Shown here: positions 27,220-35,542 of the stretch, piece after piece
Position numbering within the stretch: the stretch's first letter is position 1
How the letters are laid out: the number at the start of each line of letters is the position of its first letter
Origin: Sphingomonas sp. Leaf242
GTDB lineage: Bacteria; Pseudomonadota; Alphaproteobacteria; Sphingomonadales; Sphingomonadaceae
Direction: 5' to 3'
NCBI RefSeq assembly: GCF_001422045.1
Contig: NZ_LMLW01000008.1
Location: 160,292 to 224,291, forward strand
Length of the DNA stretch: 64,000 nucleotides
Program-made: the position numbers and the translations under genes
The notes under the pieces: model-generated
The model's database searches: none
Seen by the model: the letters and a program-made list of their open reading frames with translations, nothing else
Told to the model about the DNA's origin: nothing

Positions 27220-28473
27220 TTAGTCGTTGAACGCGCCTAAACCCTTCAGCGGGCTTTCGGCGCGCAGGTGGAAGCTATGGAGTACAGGGAGGCTGCCATC
27301 GGCCTGCCGTGGCGCGTCCCAATGACGGTCCGAAACATCCTGGAAATCTGCGCGCGTCACGCGAGTCGGCAAGGTCCAGGAGTTGTGCGGCATCTTCAGC
27401 CCGGCAGTATGCGAGGTCAGGACAGTGCCATAGGCAATGTTGTTACGCAGATTGCCGAGCGCAATGGGAGAGCCGTCGGCCGATATACCCAGCATGTCGT
27501 ATTGGACACCGTTGGAGAAGGCGGTGTTGTTGATGAAGTCCAACGCCAGCGGGTGGTGATTGGCGTAGAATCCCGCCGCCTTGTTGTCGAAGGCGACCGA
27601 GAAGCGGACGATGTGCTTGACGGCATTCCGGGTATATCGCCCGCCATAACCGCCCGCCTTGATACCGTTGCCGTTGCCTGCCGCTAGAGGACTGCGCGTG
27701 CCGGGCAGATAGCCTTGCTGCCACGCCCAGCACTGCTCGATCGTCACCGGTGAAAAGGCGTTGATCAGGTCGAAGCCGTCGTCCGAATTGGCCCATGCGC
27801 GGTCACCACGGAAGACGTTGCCCGGGTGGCCGGCCTTGATATGGGCGCCGAAGCCGTCGGCGCTCTGCCCGGCACCGTTGGAGGTGTAGGGGTCATAATT
27901 GTGGTGCGAGTCGGTGTTCAGCACCAGGTTATAGCCCCCATCCTGAATGAAAAGTCCTGGTCCCATATTATGGTGGAGGTTGAGCCGTTCGTAGATATTG
28001 TGGCTGCCGCTGTTCCAGACGCCCCATGACTCGTGGTTCAGGTGATTGTCCGGTTGCTGCGGGACGCCAGTGACCTCCAACCCCTTCAGATGAAGCCAGC
28101 TGCCGGTGACGTCGAACCCCTTGACGCGGCAGTCGTCCTTCATCGCAGAGAAATCGAACACGGGTGTCTCGCCGGGATAGGCCCAGTAGCGGATCGGCTT
28201 TCCTTCGCCGCCGCTTTTGTCGAGTATCACGGCATTCACGGTGTCCGTGCGCGTGGCGCAGCGGTTGACGCCTGACGTGAGCACATAGCGTCCTCCACGA
28301 AAGTAGACCGTATCGCCGGCCTGCGCACTTTGCTGTGCGCGCTGGACGGTTTGCCACGGTGTTCCCGGCGAAACCCCGGAGGCCCGGTCGTTGCCATCGG
28401 GGGCAACATAGAAGACCGCCGCGTGCGCAGGGAAGGAAGCGACGAGCAGAATAGCCGGCAAAATTCTGATCAC
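27220..28473 (-). CDS. Secreted right-handed beta-helix protein, polysaccharide-lyase family 9-like
   Basis: 417 residues with a signal peptide (~1-18, ending FPAHA). The N-terminus FYVAPDGNDRASGVSPGTPWQTVQRA is common in parallel beta-helix carbohydrate-active enzymes. The central part (DSHHNYDP, ADGFGAHIKAG, NVFRGDRAWANSDDGFDLIN) resembles the Ca-binding and catalytic-lysine region of PL9 pectate lyases. Probably cleaves a uronate-containing polysaccharide in the periplasm or outside the cell. It stands alone, with no PUL-type neighbour. Confidence 0.82.
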   Translation of the reverse strand: MIRILPAILLVASFPAHAAVFYVAPDGNDRASGVSPGTPWQTVQRAQQSAQAGDTVYFRGGRYVLTSGVNRCATRTDTVNAVILDKSGGEGKPIRYWAYPGETPVFDFSAMKDDCRVKGFDVTGSWLHLKGLEVTGVPQQPDNHLNHESWGVWNSGSHNIYERLNLHHNMGPGLFIQDGGYNLVLNTDSHHNYDPYTSNGAGQSADGFGAHIKAGHPGNVFRGDRAWANSDDGFDLINAFSPVTIEQCWAWQQGYLPGTRSPLAAGNGNGIKAGGYGGRYTRNAVKHIVRFSVAFDNKAAGFYANHHPLALDFINNTAFSNGVQYDMLGISADGSPIALGNLRNNIAYGTVLTSHTAGLKMPHNSWTLPTRVTRADFQDVSDRHWDAPRQADGSLPVLHSFHLRAESPLKGLGAFND

Positions 28474-28861
28474 GTCACAGTCCCTTCAGCGGTCGCTGCC
28501 GACCCGTTGCAGCCTTAAAACTTTCCCTTTCGAGGCTAAGGTCATGTCGAAGCGTCGGCAAATGACAAGCCCGTCACGGAGCCTGTAGGTCTGCGCCCTC
28601 TCCCACCGGGACATTCCGACCACTCGAATGGCGGGCGAGAAGGCATTGGCGATCACGAAATCGATTGGCGATCGACGCGGCCAGTGCCGTCTAGGCAGGG
28701 ATCGAGCTTGGAAAACGCGAGCGTTCTCGAAGCCCAACTAGGACGGTTCGACATTCAAGAGTTCCAAAGCGAATGACGTCTGGCTCATGATGCACCTTGT
28801 GCGGCGCGGCGCGGCGCGGCGCGATGGGGATCAGGCGATACGAGTTGAACGCGGCAGATCG
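28474..28861. other. 388-nt region with a GGCGC run and no convincing gene
   Basis: It separates two minus-strand genes and must hold the promoter of the beta-helix gene. At 28802-28822 there is a short (GCGGC)n run. An open frame of 83 codons at 28486-28737 (minus) has a poor start and no family features. Confidence 0.4.
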
Positions 28862-29530
28862 TCAAATGGCTGCCTCTCGGAGCTCGTCAGACATTCGTAC
28901 GAGGTCAGGCAATGTCTCAGCTTGCATCTTTCGCATGACCGTAGCGCGCCGGACCTTAACCGTAATTTCCGCGACATTCAGGGCCGTAGAAATCTCCCGG
29001 TTCGTATGGCCTTGCACGACCATATCCATGACCAGACGTTCTCCGGGAGCGAGGAGATCCGCGCGCGCGAGCACAGCCGCGACACGATTGCGTGTGCGAC
29101 GGTGTTCGATATCTTCTAAAATCGCTGCGTTCACAGCATCGATCAGCATCTGATCATCGAACGGCTTCGCGAGGAAATCGACGGCTCCCGCCTTCAAGGC
29201 ACGAACGGACATACGGATATCGCCGTGCCCCGTCACGAATATGATCGGCAGCCTGATGCCGCGCCGTCCGAGCTCGGTCTGCAGATCGAACCCGCCGAGT
29301 TCGGGCATCCGCACATCGAGGATCAGACAACCAGGGCGCTCTACCGGATCGTCGCGCAGGAAATCACGCGCCGACGCATAGGACACGGATTCGAATCCCA
29401 CCGACGTCAGCAAGTCGTCGACGGCCGCCCGGATCGGCGCATGGTCGTCCACGATCCGAACCAGCGGGCGGACTACGGTGGGCTCGACATCATCTAGGCC
29501 AGGCGGAGCGGAAGTCAGGTCACTCTCCAT
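28862..29530 (-). CDS. FixJ/TodT-type response regulator (REC + LuxR HTH)
   Basis: 222 residues. The receiver domain (~22-140) has phospho-acceptor D72 in CLILDVRMPELGG and the lysine in DFLAKPFDD. The LuxR-type HTH (~155-215) reads LAPGERLVMDMVVQGHTNREISTALNVAE-like, though TVKVRR replaces the usual TVKxHR. ATG 29530 overlaps the 3' end of the histidine kinase gene, so the pair is translationally coupled. It probably activates a separate target; the divergent mgtA region is the nearest candidate. Confidence 0.9.
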   Translation of the reverse strand: MESDLTSAPPGLDDVEPTVVRPLVRIVDDHAPIRAAVDDLLTSVGFESVSYASARDFLRDDPVERPGCLILDVRMPELGGFDLQTELGRRGIRLPIIFVTGHGDIRMSVRALKAGAVDFLAKPFDDQMLIDAVNAAILEDIEHRRTRNRVAAVLARADLLAPGERLVMDMVVQGHTNREISTALNVAEITVKVRRATVMRKMQAETLPDLVRMSDELREAAI

Positions 29531-30575
29531 TCGAACCGGGTAACAACACTCTGAACGTCGTGCCGCCACCCGGCGTGTCAAGATAGTCGAGTTGCCCGTT
29601 GTGGTCCTCCACGATCGTCTGGCTGATGGTAAGACCGAGACCGGTGCCACCTTCCTTGCTTGTCCAGAACGGCTCCCACAGGCGCTCCCTGGCCTCTTTG
29701 CCAAGTCCGCTTCCATTGTCGGCGCAGGCGATCACAATCATGCCGTCCGCCTGCAGTCTCGACGAAACCTTGATCGTTCTCGTTGCCGGATCGACCGTCT
29801 CCAAGGCCTCCAGCGCGTTGAGCAGGAGGTTGCTGACGACCTGCTGGATCTGCACCCGGTCCCCAACGATGACCGGCAGGTTCGACTTCAGATCCAGTAT
29901 CAAAGTCGTCCCGCTCCGTTCCACCTCGCCCTGCGCCAACGCCGCGCACTCCGTGATCACGGCATTGATCGCGATCGGCTCACGTAATGGCGCGTGGCGG
30001 CGGGACAGGCGACGGACGCGCGCTATTACCTCGCTGGCCAGATTCGCGGCATCGACTACACGCCCCGCGGACTCATGCGCTTTGGCGATGTTCGGCGGAT
30101 CGGCATCGAGCCAGCGGCGACACGCGCCGGCACTGGCCGTGACGGCCGCGAGGGGCTGGTTGACCTCGTGGGCGATCGACGTGACCAGTTCGCCCAGGTT
30201 GCTGATCCTGGACAGACGAAGGAGTTGGGCGCGCGCTTCATGATAAGCCGCCTCGGAGGCGATCATCCGCAGGCCGAGGTAGGTCGTGACGATTATCGCA
30301 GCCGTACTGATCGCCAGGTTGATCAACCCCGCTTCACGCGAGCCCGACGCGGTGAGCACCGAACTCAAGATCGTCAGCGCGACGCACGTCGCCGCCAGCA
30401 GGATCACATCTCGACGGTTCAGCAGTCGGACCGACATCAGGATCGGGACGACGTAGAAGACCGCTGCCGCGATCTCGAGATCGGTCACCGTATCGCTTAC
30501 GAAGACGGTCAGGATCGTCGCGGCGATGACGGCTTTCGGCCAGGCCCGCGGTCCGGTGCGATGCGGCTGCATCAC
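29520..30575 (-). CDS. Membrane-bound sensor histidine kinase
   Basis: 351 residues. Four hydrophobic segments lie in ~12-105 with short loops, so the sensor is membrane-embedded with no large periplasmic domain. HisKA has H136 in TSIAHEVNQPLAAV, the FixL/TodS-type motif. The ATPase domain has N box (LLLNALEALE), G1 (DNGSGL) and G2 (GGTGLGLTIS). Start is ATG 30575 or the adjacent one. It is coupled to the response regulator, with 11 nt of overlap. Confidence 0.92.
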   Translation of the reverse strand: MMQPHRTGPRAWPKAVIAATILTVFVSDTVTDLEIAAAVFYVVPILMSVRLLNRRDVILLAATCVALTILSSVLTASGSREAGLINLAISTAAIIVTTYLGLRMIASEAAYHEARAQLLRLSRISNLGELVTSIAHEVNQPLAAVTASAGACRRWLDADPPNIAKAHESAGRVVDAANLASEVIARVRRLSRRHAPLREPIAINAVITECAALAQGEVERSGTTLILDLKSNLPVIVGDRVQIQQVVSNLLLNALEALETVDPATRTIKVSSRLQADGMIVIACADNGSGLGKEARERLWEPFWTSKEGGTGLGLTISQTIVEDHNGQLDYLDTPGGGTTFRVLLPGSNGE

Positions 30576-31148
30576 GACGGTCCCCCGGCGGTCGCGACCG
30601 GACGGGCGTGGGCGGTTCCACCGAGACCCACCACCCGTTCGTTTTCGCGAGCAATCACGGAAACCGATTCACGAATGTCGGATCGCCGCCCCTGATGATT
30701 ACCGTTCTCCATGGAACGCAATTGCCACATCGGCCCCCTCCTCCCAAATCCTATCTTTACAAGTATACGCCGATACTTCGCTCGTATACTTAGCTATATA
30801 TAGGATATACCATAGTATATGCTTTCTATATCGTTACAGGTACCAATAACAAATCTGACGATTATATGCTTGCAAACACCGCTTTCAGAGCATAGCGGCA
30901 AAACTTACAAAGCACATCCTGCTCTTCCTGATTTAGGATGACCATGATTTGTTGGATTAACGCCGCAACAGGTGACGTATCGAACCACGATCTACTCCCA
31001 TTGCCGGCGAGGGAGACAGGCGGGCTGGTGCTCCTCTGATCACATCGACCGGCATCGGGTACGGAAGAGGCTTCCGGGAACGGTGACACCGTCCTGAAAC
31101 GCTTCGTTCCGGACCCGATCAATCATGTCCGGAACGAAGGAGGTCGTC
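30576..31148. other. 573-nt regulatory region between kinase and mgtA genes
   Basis: Divergent promoter region. Around 30750-30870 the DNA is strongly A+T-rich, unlike the surroundings, with runs such as TATATATAGGATATACC. It includes the inverted repeat AAGTATACG (30761-30769)/CGTATACTT (30783-30791). The 3' part holds the 13-bp hairpin listed separately. An 86-codon frame on the minus strand (30862-31122) is not convincing. Confidence 0.55.
31102..31143 (+). promoter_or_regulatory. 13-bp hairpin partly covering a Shine-Dalgarno sequence
   Basis: CTTCGTTCCGGAC (31102-31114) and GTCCGGAACGAAG (31127-31139) are exact reverse complements with a 12-nt loop. The right arm ends inside AAGGAGG (31137-31143), the ribosome site of the small ORF starting at 31149. 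In RNA, pairing would hide the first three bases of that site. It lies ~290 nt upstream of mgtA. Confidence 0.65.
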
Positions 31149-31304
31149 ATGGCCGTCTTGAATATTCTTGGCGCCACGTGCGCCTCGAACCACTGCCGCG
31201 TGTCGGTGGTAATCCCCCCGCGGCTTCAACGTCGGCGCATCTCGGGCGGGTTGTCGCGCGCCGGGTTCAACGCCTGGCGCTTCTGGGGCGGCAAATGGCA
31301 GTGA
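31149..31304 (+). CDS. 51-residue small ORF in the mgtA leader
   Basis: ATG 31149 with a perfect AAGGAGG five nt upstream. It encodes MAVLNILGATCASNHC... ending FNAWRFWGGKWQ: basic, with two Cys near the N-terminus, a Pro-Pro followed by Arg-rich stretch and a Trp-rich end. No family recognised. Its position 127 nt upstream of mgtA, behind a hairpin, suggests a leader peptide or a small regulator of the transporter, by analogy with leader-peptide control of mgtA in enteric bacteria (established there, inferred here). Confidence 0.55.
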   Translation: MAVLNILGATCASNHCRVSVVIPPRLQRRRISGGLSRAGFNAWRFWGGKWQ

Positions 31305-31431
31305 TCACCGTTAGCGCCTGCCAAGACCGAAGGTAGCCGGTCCCGCATGCGCTCCGCCATCAGCTCCGTTCCGAACACGGCATGCCCCCGCTCGGCGCGC
31401 CCCTCTCGCGACGCACCCGACAGGTGATATC

Positions 31432-34167
31432 ATGAAGACCTTCGCGTTCCTTCCCCGCGCACTCGGCGCTGCCTGGCCTAAAGGTCGAAATGCGTCGGCG
31501 CTCAGGATAGGCGCGGGCGTCGGGCATCGTCCGAACTCCGACAACGATGCGTCGACGTCCGATGACGATCAGACGATCGCGCAGTGCTTCGCCGCTCTTG
31601 GCAGCGGCACGGACGGGCTGACCAATGCGGCTGCTCGGACACGGCTGCGGAGCGAAGGCCCCAACGAAGTCGCGCACGACCGGCCACCCCATTGGCTCGT
31701 GCAGCTCGCCACGGCCTTCAACAATCCGTTCATCTGGGTGCTCTTCGCGCTCGCGACGATCTCCTATCTATCGGACCGCACCGATCTGAAGCCTGTGATT
31801 GTCGTGTCGGTGATGGTCGGCCTGAGCGTGACGCTGCGTTTCTGGCAGGAGTTCCGCTCGAGCCGTGCGGCCGAGGCACTGAAGGCGATGGTCAGCACGA
31901 CCGCAACGGTCGCGCGTCGCGATCATCCCACGTCAGCGCCACGACAACGCGAGATCCCGATGCGCGATCTGGTCGTGGGCGACATAGTCCATCTTTCGGC
32001 GGGGGACATGGTGCCCGCAGACCTGCGGCTCGTCAGGTCGCGCGACCTTTTCGTCAGCCAGGCGATCCTGACAGGGGAGTCGCTGCCGGTCGAGAAACAC
32101 GACGTGCTCGACGCGGCCACGGAGCAAGTCTCGGGTTCAGACGCCAGGCATGACACGCGATCGGCGCTCGATGCGGCGAACCGCTGCTTCATGGGCACCA
32201 ACGTGGTCAGTGGACAGGCGACCGCGATCGTCGTCGCGACCGGCACGCGCAGCTATTTCGGGTCGCTGGCCCGCGCGGTCGTGGGCAAGCGCCCGCCGAC
32301 CGCCTTCGATCGCGGCGTCAACAGCGTCAGCTGGCTGCTCATCCGGCTCATGCTGGTCATGGTGCCCATCGTGTTCGTCATCAACGGGGTGGCGAAGGGC
32401 GACTGGCTTCAGGCTCTGTTGTTCGCGATCTCGGTCGCGGTCGGCCTGACGCCCGAGATGCTGCCGCTGATCGTCACGGCGAACCTGGCCAAGGGTGCGG
32501 TAGCGCTCGCTAAGCGCAAGGTCGTCGTGAAGCGGCTGAACGCCATCCAGAATCTCGGGGCGATGGATGTTCTGTGCACCGACAAGACCGGCACGCTGAC
32601 GCAGGACCGCGTCATCCTCGAATATCATCTGTCGCTCGACGGTCAGCGGGACGAGAGCGTATTCACCTACGCGTTTCTCAACAGCCATTTCCAGAGCGGC
32701 CTCAAGAACTTGCTGGACGCCGCGGTCGTCGAGCATGGCGATGCACACGGCGATGCCGTGGCGATCATCGCAAAGCATTCCAAGATCGACGAGATCCCCT
32801 TCGATTTCGTACGGCGACGGCTGTCCGTGGTGGTCGAGGATCAGGCCGGCGCGCATCTCATGGTCTGCAAGGGGGCGGTCGAGGAGATGCTCGCCATCTG
32901 CACGACGATGCGCATCGGGCAGATCGTCACGCCGCTCTCCACCGACCATCGCCGCGAGTTACGCGCCCGCGCCGATGCGCTCAACGTCGAGGGCATGCGT
33001 GTCGTGCTGGTCGCGACGCGTACGTTCGAACAAGGACACGGCCTGTACCGGGTTGCGGATGAAAGCGGCCTGACGCTTCAGGGGATGCTCGCCTTCCTTG
33101 ATCCACCCAAGGACAGCGCCGGACCTGCCATCGCCGCGCTGCGCGATCACGGCGTCGCGATCAAGATCCTGACCGGTGACAACGCGACCGTCGCGCGCAA
33201 GGTCTGCGGCGATGTCGGGCTCGATGCCGGAACGCCGGTCCTCGGCCATGAGGTAGAGGCGATGAGCGACGACCAGCTCAGGGCGGTGGTCGACGCCACT
33301 ATGGTCTTCGCCAAGATCTCGCCGCTCCAGAAGGCGCGGATCGTGCGGGCGATCCAAGCCAAGGGGCACACGGTCGGCTTCCTGGGCGACGGTATCAACG
33401 ATGCAGCCGCGCTGCGTGATGCGGATGTGGGAGTCTCGGTCGATACCGGCGCCGACATCGCCAAGGAATCGGCGGACATCATCCTCCTCGAAAAGAGCCT
33501 GACGGTGCTCGGCGACGGCGTGATGATGGGCCGTCAGACGTTCGGCAACATCATCAAGTACATCAAGATGACCGCATCCTCCAATTTCGGGAACGTGTTC
33601 TCGGTTCTGGTCGCAAGCGCCTTCCTGCCGTTCCTGCCGATGCTCCCGATCCAGCTGCTGATCCAGAATCTCTGCTACGACGTGTCGCAGCTTTCGATTC
33701 CGTGGGATCGGATGGACGCCGACTATCTCGCGCGGCCGCGCAAATGGTTTGCTGGCGACATCGCGCGGTTCATGGTCTGCATCGGACCGATCAGTTCGAT
33801 CTTCGATATCGCGACGTTCTTCGTGATGTGGAAGGTCTTCTCGGCCAACACGATCGGCGAACAGGCGCTGTTCCAGTCCGGCTGGTTCATCGAGGGGCTG
33901 CTGTCCCAGACGCTGGTCGTCCACCTGATCCGCACGCGGAAGATTCCCTTCATCCAGAGCACGGCCGCGCTGCCGGTTCTGCTGCTGACCGGTGCGATCA
34001 TGGCGGTCGGGATCGCGATCCCGTTCACTCCGCTCGGCGCCGCAGTGGGACTGGTACCGCTGCCGCTTCGCTACTTCCCGATTCTGGCCGCCACGTTGCT
34101 CGGCTACCTCGTGCTCACGCAAGGGGTGAAGCGCTGGTACATCGCCCGGTTCGAGGCATGGTTGTGA
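31432..34167 (+). CDS. mgtA: Magnesium-translocating P-type ATPase
   Basis: 911-residue P3B-type ATPase importing Mg2+. It has the phosphorylation motif DKTGTLTQD (D384), the TGES actuator (LTGESLPVEK), KGAVEEM in the nucleotide domain, GDGINDAAALRDADVG hinge and about ten membrane helices (LLIRLMLVMVPIVFVI, FISVAVGLTPEMLPLIV). VGLTPEMLP in helix 4 is typical of MgtA/MgtB. ATG 31432 has AGGTGA upstream; the first ~60 residues are polar and variable. Long 5' leader with hairpin and small ORF suggests post-initiation control. Confidence 0.94.
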   Translation: MKTFAFLPRALGAAWPKGRNASALRIGAGVGHRPNSDNDASTSDDDQTIAQCFAALGSGTDGLTNAAARTRLRSEGPNEVAHDRPPHWLVQLATAFNNPFIWVLFALATISYLSDRTDLKPVIVVSVMVGLSVTLRFWQEFRSSRAAEALKAMVSTTATVARRDHPTSAPRQREIPMRDLVVGDIVHLSAGDMVPADLRLVRSRDLFVSQAILTGESLPVEKHDVLDAATEQVSGSDARHDTRSALDAANRCFMGTNVVSGQATAIVVATGTRSYFGSLARAVVGKRPPTAFDRGVNSVSWLLIRLMLVMVPIVFVINGVAKGDWLQALLFAISVAVGLTPEMLPLIVTANLAKGAVALAKRKVVVKRLNAIQNLGAMDVLCTDKTGTLTQDRVILEYHLSLDGQRDESVFTYAFLNSHFQSGLKNLLDAAVVEHGDAHGDAVAIIAKHSKIDEIPFDFVRRRLSVVVEDQAGAHLMVCKGAVEEMLAICTTMRIGQIVTPLSTDHRRELRARADALNVEGMRVVLVATRTFEQGHGLYRVADESGLTLQGMLAFLDPPKDSAGPAIAALRDHGVAIKILTGDNATVARKVCGDVGLDAGTPVLGHEVEAMSDDQLRAVVDATMVFAKISPLQKARIVRAIQAKGHTVGFLGDGINDAAALRDADVGVSVDTGADIAKESADIILLEKSLTVLGDGVMMGRQTFGNIIKYIKMTASSNFGNVFSVLVASAFLPFLPMLPIQLLIQNLCYDVSQLSIPWDRMDADYLARPRKWFAGDIARFMVCIGPISSIFDIATFFVMWKVFSANTIGEQALFQSGWFIEGLLSQTLVVHLIRTRKIPFIQSTAALPVLLLTGAIMAVGIAIPFTPLGAAVGLVPLPLRYFPILAATLLGYLVLTQGVKRWYIARFEAWL

Positions 34168-34393
34168 CCCGGCGTGTGCAGCCCATTACCGGTATCGCGC
34201 GCCGACTTTGCGCCATCGGTCGCCGCTTTTCGAACGCCGCGACCGTCGCCCGGGCAATCGCCGCCCTGCGCGAGCCGCAGTCCTCCGCTGACGAGCGAAC
34301 GCGCCGACTTCTGGTCGCCCGCCAGCTCCTCACCCGATCCGCATCGCGCGCGCCATGCCGCCGATAGCACCACGCCTCTCCGGAGTTGTTCAG

Positions 34394-35542
34394 ATGTCTG
34401 TTTTCGTTTCCCAGCTCCCGGCGGGCGCGCTGGCGTTGCGCTCGATGCTCCTCGGCTGCCTGATCCTGACCGTGTCGGCGTGTGGCGGCGCGCAGTCGCA
34501 CGAGCCTGCCCGCCAGGCGCCGATCGTCGAACGCAAGGGCGACCGGATTTTCGTGCCGGCGGGATCGCCGCTTCGCACGCGGATCGCAGTCGCCGCGGTA
34601 GGCACTTCGACCGAAGGCCGCACGCTCGACCTGCCGGCGTCAGTCGAGGCGGATCCTGCGCTTCAGTCGAAGGTCGCGCCTGCACTGACGGGCCGGATCG
34701 TGTCGCTGCGCGTCGGGCTCGGCGACCATGTCCGGGCGGGACAACCGCTTGCAACCATGGTGTCCTCCGATCTGGCGCAGGCCTATGCGGACGAGGCGCG
34801 TGCGACCGCCGCAATGGCGCTCGCGACCCGCAGCAAGGCGCGAGCAAGCGCGTTGTTCGATGCCGGTGGTGGAGCGCAAAAGGACGTGCTTCAGGCCGAG
34901 AACGACTATGCCACCGCGCAGGCCGATCTGCGGAGCGCCACCGCGAAGCTGCGGATCGTCGGCGCGCCGCTGCGCCAGCGAGGCGGTGCGCAGGTCCTGA
35001 CCATCGTCGCGCCGAGCAGCGGCAGCGTCACCGATCTTGCAGCAGCACGCGGGGCGGTGTGGAACGACGCGACCCAGTCGCTGATGACGATCACCGATCT
35101 CAACCGTGTCTTCGTCACGGTCGAAGTCCCCGAGAAGGATCTCGCATCGGTTCATGTCGGCCAGCCGGCGAGCGTGCGCTTTGCCGCATATCCCGACGCG
35201 CCGGTACAGAGCCGAGTCGCCTCGGTCAGCGATGTTCTGGATCCCGAGACACGGCGCATGAAAGTGCGCCTCGCATTCCCCGACGGCGGTCGTCGATTGA
35301 AGCCCGGCATGTTCGCGACCGTCTCGTTCCAGGCAGCAGCGGTACCGGCGGTCTCCGTTCCGACCGGCGCGCTGTTCCTGAAGGACGAGGGCAGTCAGGT
35401 CTATGTCGAAGTCGCACCCTGGACCTTCGTGCCCCGTACGGTCGAGGCTGGGTACAGTCTCGGCGCGCGGACGACGATATCGAGGGGCCTGAAGGCCGGC
35501 GAGCGCGTGATCGTACGCGGCGGAGTGCTGATCAATGATTGA
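34394..35542 (+). CDS. RND efflux periplasmic adaptor (CusB/CzcB type)
   Basis: 382-residue membrane-fusion lipoprotein from ATG 34394 (GGAG upstream). The lipobox is LTVSAC. Barrel-sandwich halves (GRIVSLRVGLGDHVRAGQPLA and IVAPSSGSVTDL), a helical hairpin between (~110-170) and C-terminal beta-barrel (RMKVRLAFPDGGRRLKPGMFATV) are in the usual order. It bridges the inner-membrane pump with the outer-membrane channel; its stop overlaps the pump start by 8 nt. No His/Met-rich N-terminal metal-binding stretch is seen. Confidence 0.92.
   Translation: MSVFVSQLPAGALALRSMLLGCLILTVSACGGAQSHEPARQAPIVERKGDRIFVPAGSPLRTRIAVAAVGTSTEGRTLDLPASVEADPALQSKVAPALTGRIVSLRVGLGDHVRAGQPLATMVSSDLAQAYADEARATAAMALATRSKARASALFDAGGGAQKDVLQAENDYATAQADLRSATAKLRIVGAPLRQRGGAQVLTIVAPSSGSVTDLAAARGAVWNDATQSLMTITDLNRVFVTVEVPEKDLASVHVGQPASVRFAAYPDAPVQSRVASVSDVLDPETRRMKVRLAFPDGGRRLKPGMFATVSFQAAAVPAVSVPTGALFLKDEGSQVYVEVAPWTFVPRTVEAGYSLGARTTISRGLKAGERVIVRGGVLIND

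Noticed and set aside
28486..28737. 83-codon minus-strand ORF upstream of the beta-helix gene
   Set aside because: No ribosome site and no family features; likely chance.
30862..31122. 86-codon minus-strand ORF in the mgtA leader region
   Set aside because: Weak start, no recognisable domain, and its 5' half coincides with the palindromic leader.
34158..34367. 69-codon ORF overlapping the mgtA stop
   Set aside because: Starts at ATG inside the last codons of mgtA, Arg-rich, no good ribosome site; possible but unsupported.
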